Positions 6,283-6,444 of a stretch of DNA of 6,444 bases are shown here, piece after piece; within the stretch, counting starts at the first letter, position 1, and the number at the start of each line of letters is the position of its first letter. The stretch covers positions 1-6,444 of the forward strand of contig DAOURZ010000085.1 of the NCBI GenBank assembly GCA_030627475.1, in the 5' to 3' direction. The notes beneath the pieces are model-generated. The model saw only the letters and a program-made list of their open reading frames with translations. It was not told where the DNA came from and did no database searches. Origin of the DNA: Deltaproteobacteria bacterium (lineage in GTDB: Bacteria; Desulfobacterota; Desulfobacteria; Desulfobacterales; ETH-SRB1). Position numbers and translations under genes: made by a program.

Positions 6283-6303
6283 ATTTAAGCACCCGCCATC
6301 CCA
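6264..6303 (+). terminator. 40-nt palindrome at the gmhB 3' end, possible terminator or REP-like element
   Basis: The two 20-nt arms, from TGGGATGGCGGG to CCCGCCATCCCA, pair with two internal mismatches (the CA of one arm opposite CA of the other) around the centre AAATTT. The gmhB stop TAA (6280-6282) lies inside the left arm. The T-rich stretch GTTGTTTTGAGTTTTT follows, so it can act as an intrinsic terminator. Its GGCGGG/CCCGCC core resembles the palindrome at 6426-6444. The word TAAGGAACGTGG (6255-6266) at its left edge is shared with the two longer repeats. Confidence 0.6.
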
Positions 6304-6425
6304 GGTTGTTTTGAGTTTTTAAATTTCTATACTATCATTATTCACTTACTATTTGCGGCTACCAACATAAAGCGGGACACTTTCCGCCATTTTGTCCCTA
6401 TAGCAATTCCACAATCAAGAGTAGG
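6304..6425. other. Non-coding spacer with a short inverted repeat
   Basis: I see no gene here. GGGACA (6374-6379) and TGTCCC (6393-6398) form a 6-bp inverted repeat, and GCGG (6372-6375) can alternatively pair with CCGC (6384-6387). It could be a remnant of a mobile-element end, but nothing in the window proves it. Confidence 0.4.
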
Positions 6426-6444
6426 GGCGGGTTTAAAACCCGCC
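6426..6444. repeat. GGCGGG-type palindrome, truncated by window end
   Basis: GGCGGGTTT and AAACCCGCC pair perfectly (9 bp) around a single central A. It is preceded by GTAGG (6421-6425), which suggests a longer palindrome whose matching CCTAC would lie past the window edge. Palindromes of this GTAGGGGCGGGTTT type are commonly dispersed in bacterial genomes. Confidence 0.7.

Overview
This AT-rich window looks like chromosomal DNA of a Gram-negative anaerobe. The best guess is a sulfate reducer of the Desulfobacterota (Desulfobacterales type). That placement is inferred from a full-length bacterial SelB (selenoprotein synthesis), a CGGC-domain cysteine protein, a GmhB-type heptose phosphatase (lipopolysaccharide core) and several palindromic dispersed repeats; no marker gene proves it. 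No phage, CRISPR array, transposase or defence island is visible. The protein genes are intact and mostly housekeeping, so the unusual material is between and at the ends of genes.

Layout. 1-144 is a palindromic repeat cut by the window start. 156-231 (minus) is tRNA-Ala(GGC), with a promoter-like site behind it. Divergent from it, a probable two-gene unit starts near 376: a 57-aa two-helix membrane protein (454-627, easily missed because of its size) overlaps by ATGA with selB (624-2531). A second copy of the repeat (2530-2675) starts inside the selB stop codon. A good sigma70-like promoter (2709-2737) precedes a CGGC-domain protein (2809-3162), followed by a candidate terminator. A DHA1-type drug/H+ antiporter of the major facilitator superfamily (3388-4569, TTG start) lies behind a structured leader that begins at a perfect TATAAT box. 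It converges on birA (4610-5599, minus), the biotin-protein ligase/repressor, whose stop codon lies in a three-fold 9-bp tandem repeat. Divergent from birA is gmhB (5710-6282), whose last codons and stop run into a 40-nt palindrome. The window ends in another, truncated GGCGGG-type palindrome.

How the parts relate. The protein genes do not form one pathway. SelB delivers Sec-tRNA to the ribosome, BirA charges biotin carriers, GmhB makes an LPS heptose precursor, and the MFS protein probably exports a small compound. selA, selC and selD are not here. The most striking recurring pattern is a short word, AGGAACGTG, in sense orientation at or within about 10 nt of the 3' end of three different genes (tRNA-Ala, selB, gmhB), each time leading into a palindromic element. 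Second is the MFS leader, which combines a hairpin, a tiny ORF and a TTGA stop/start overlap, and could be an attenuation-type control. I see no convincing new multi-gene system in this window.
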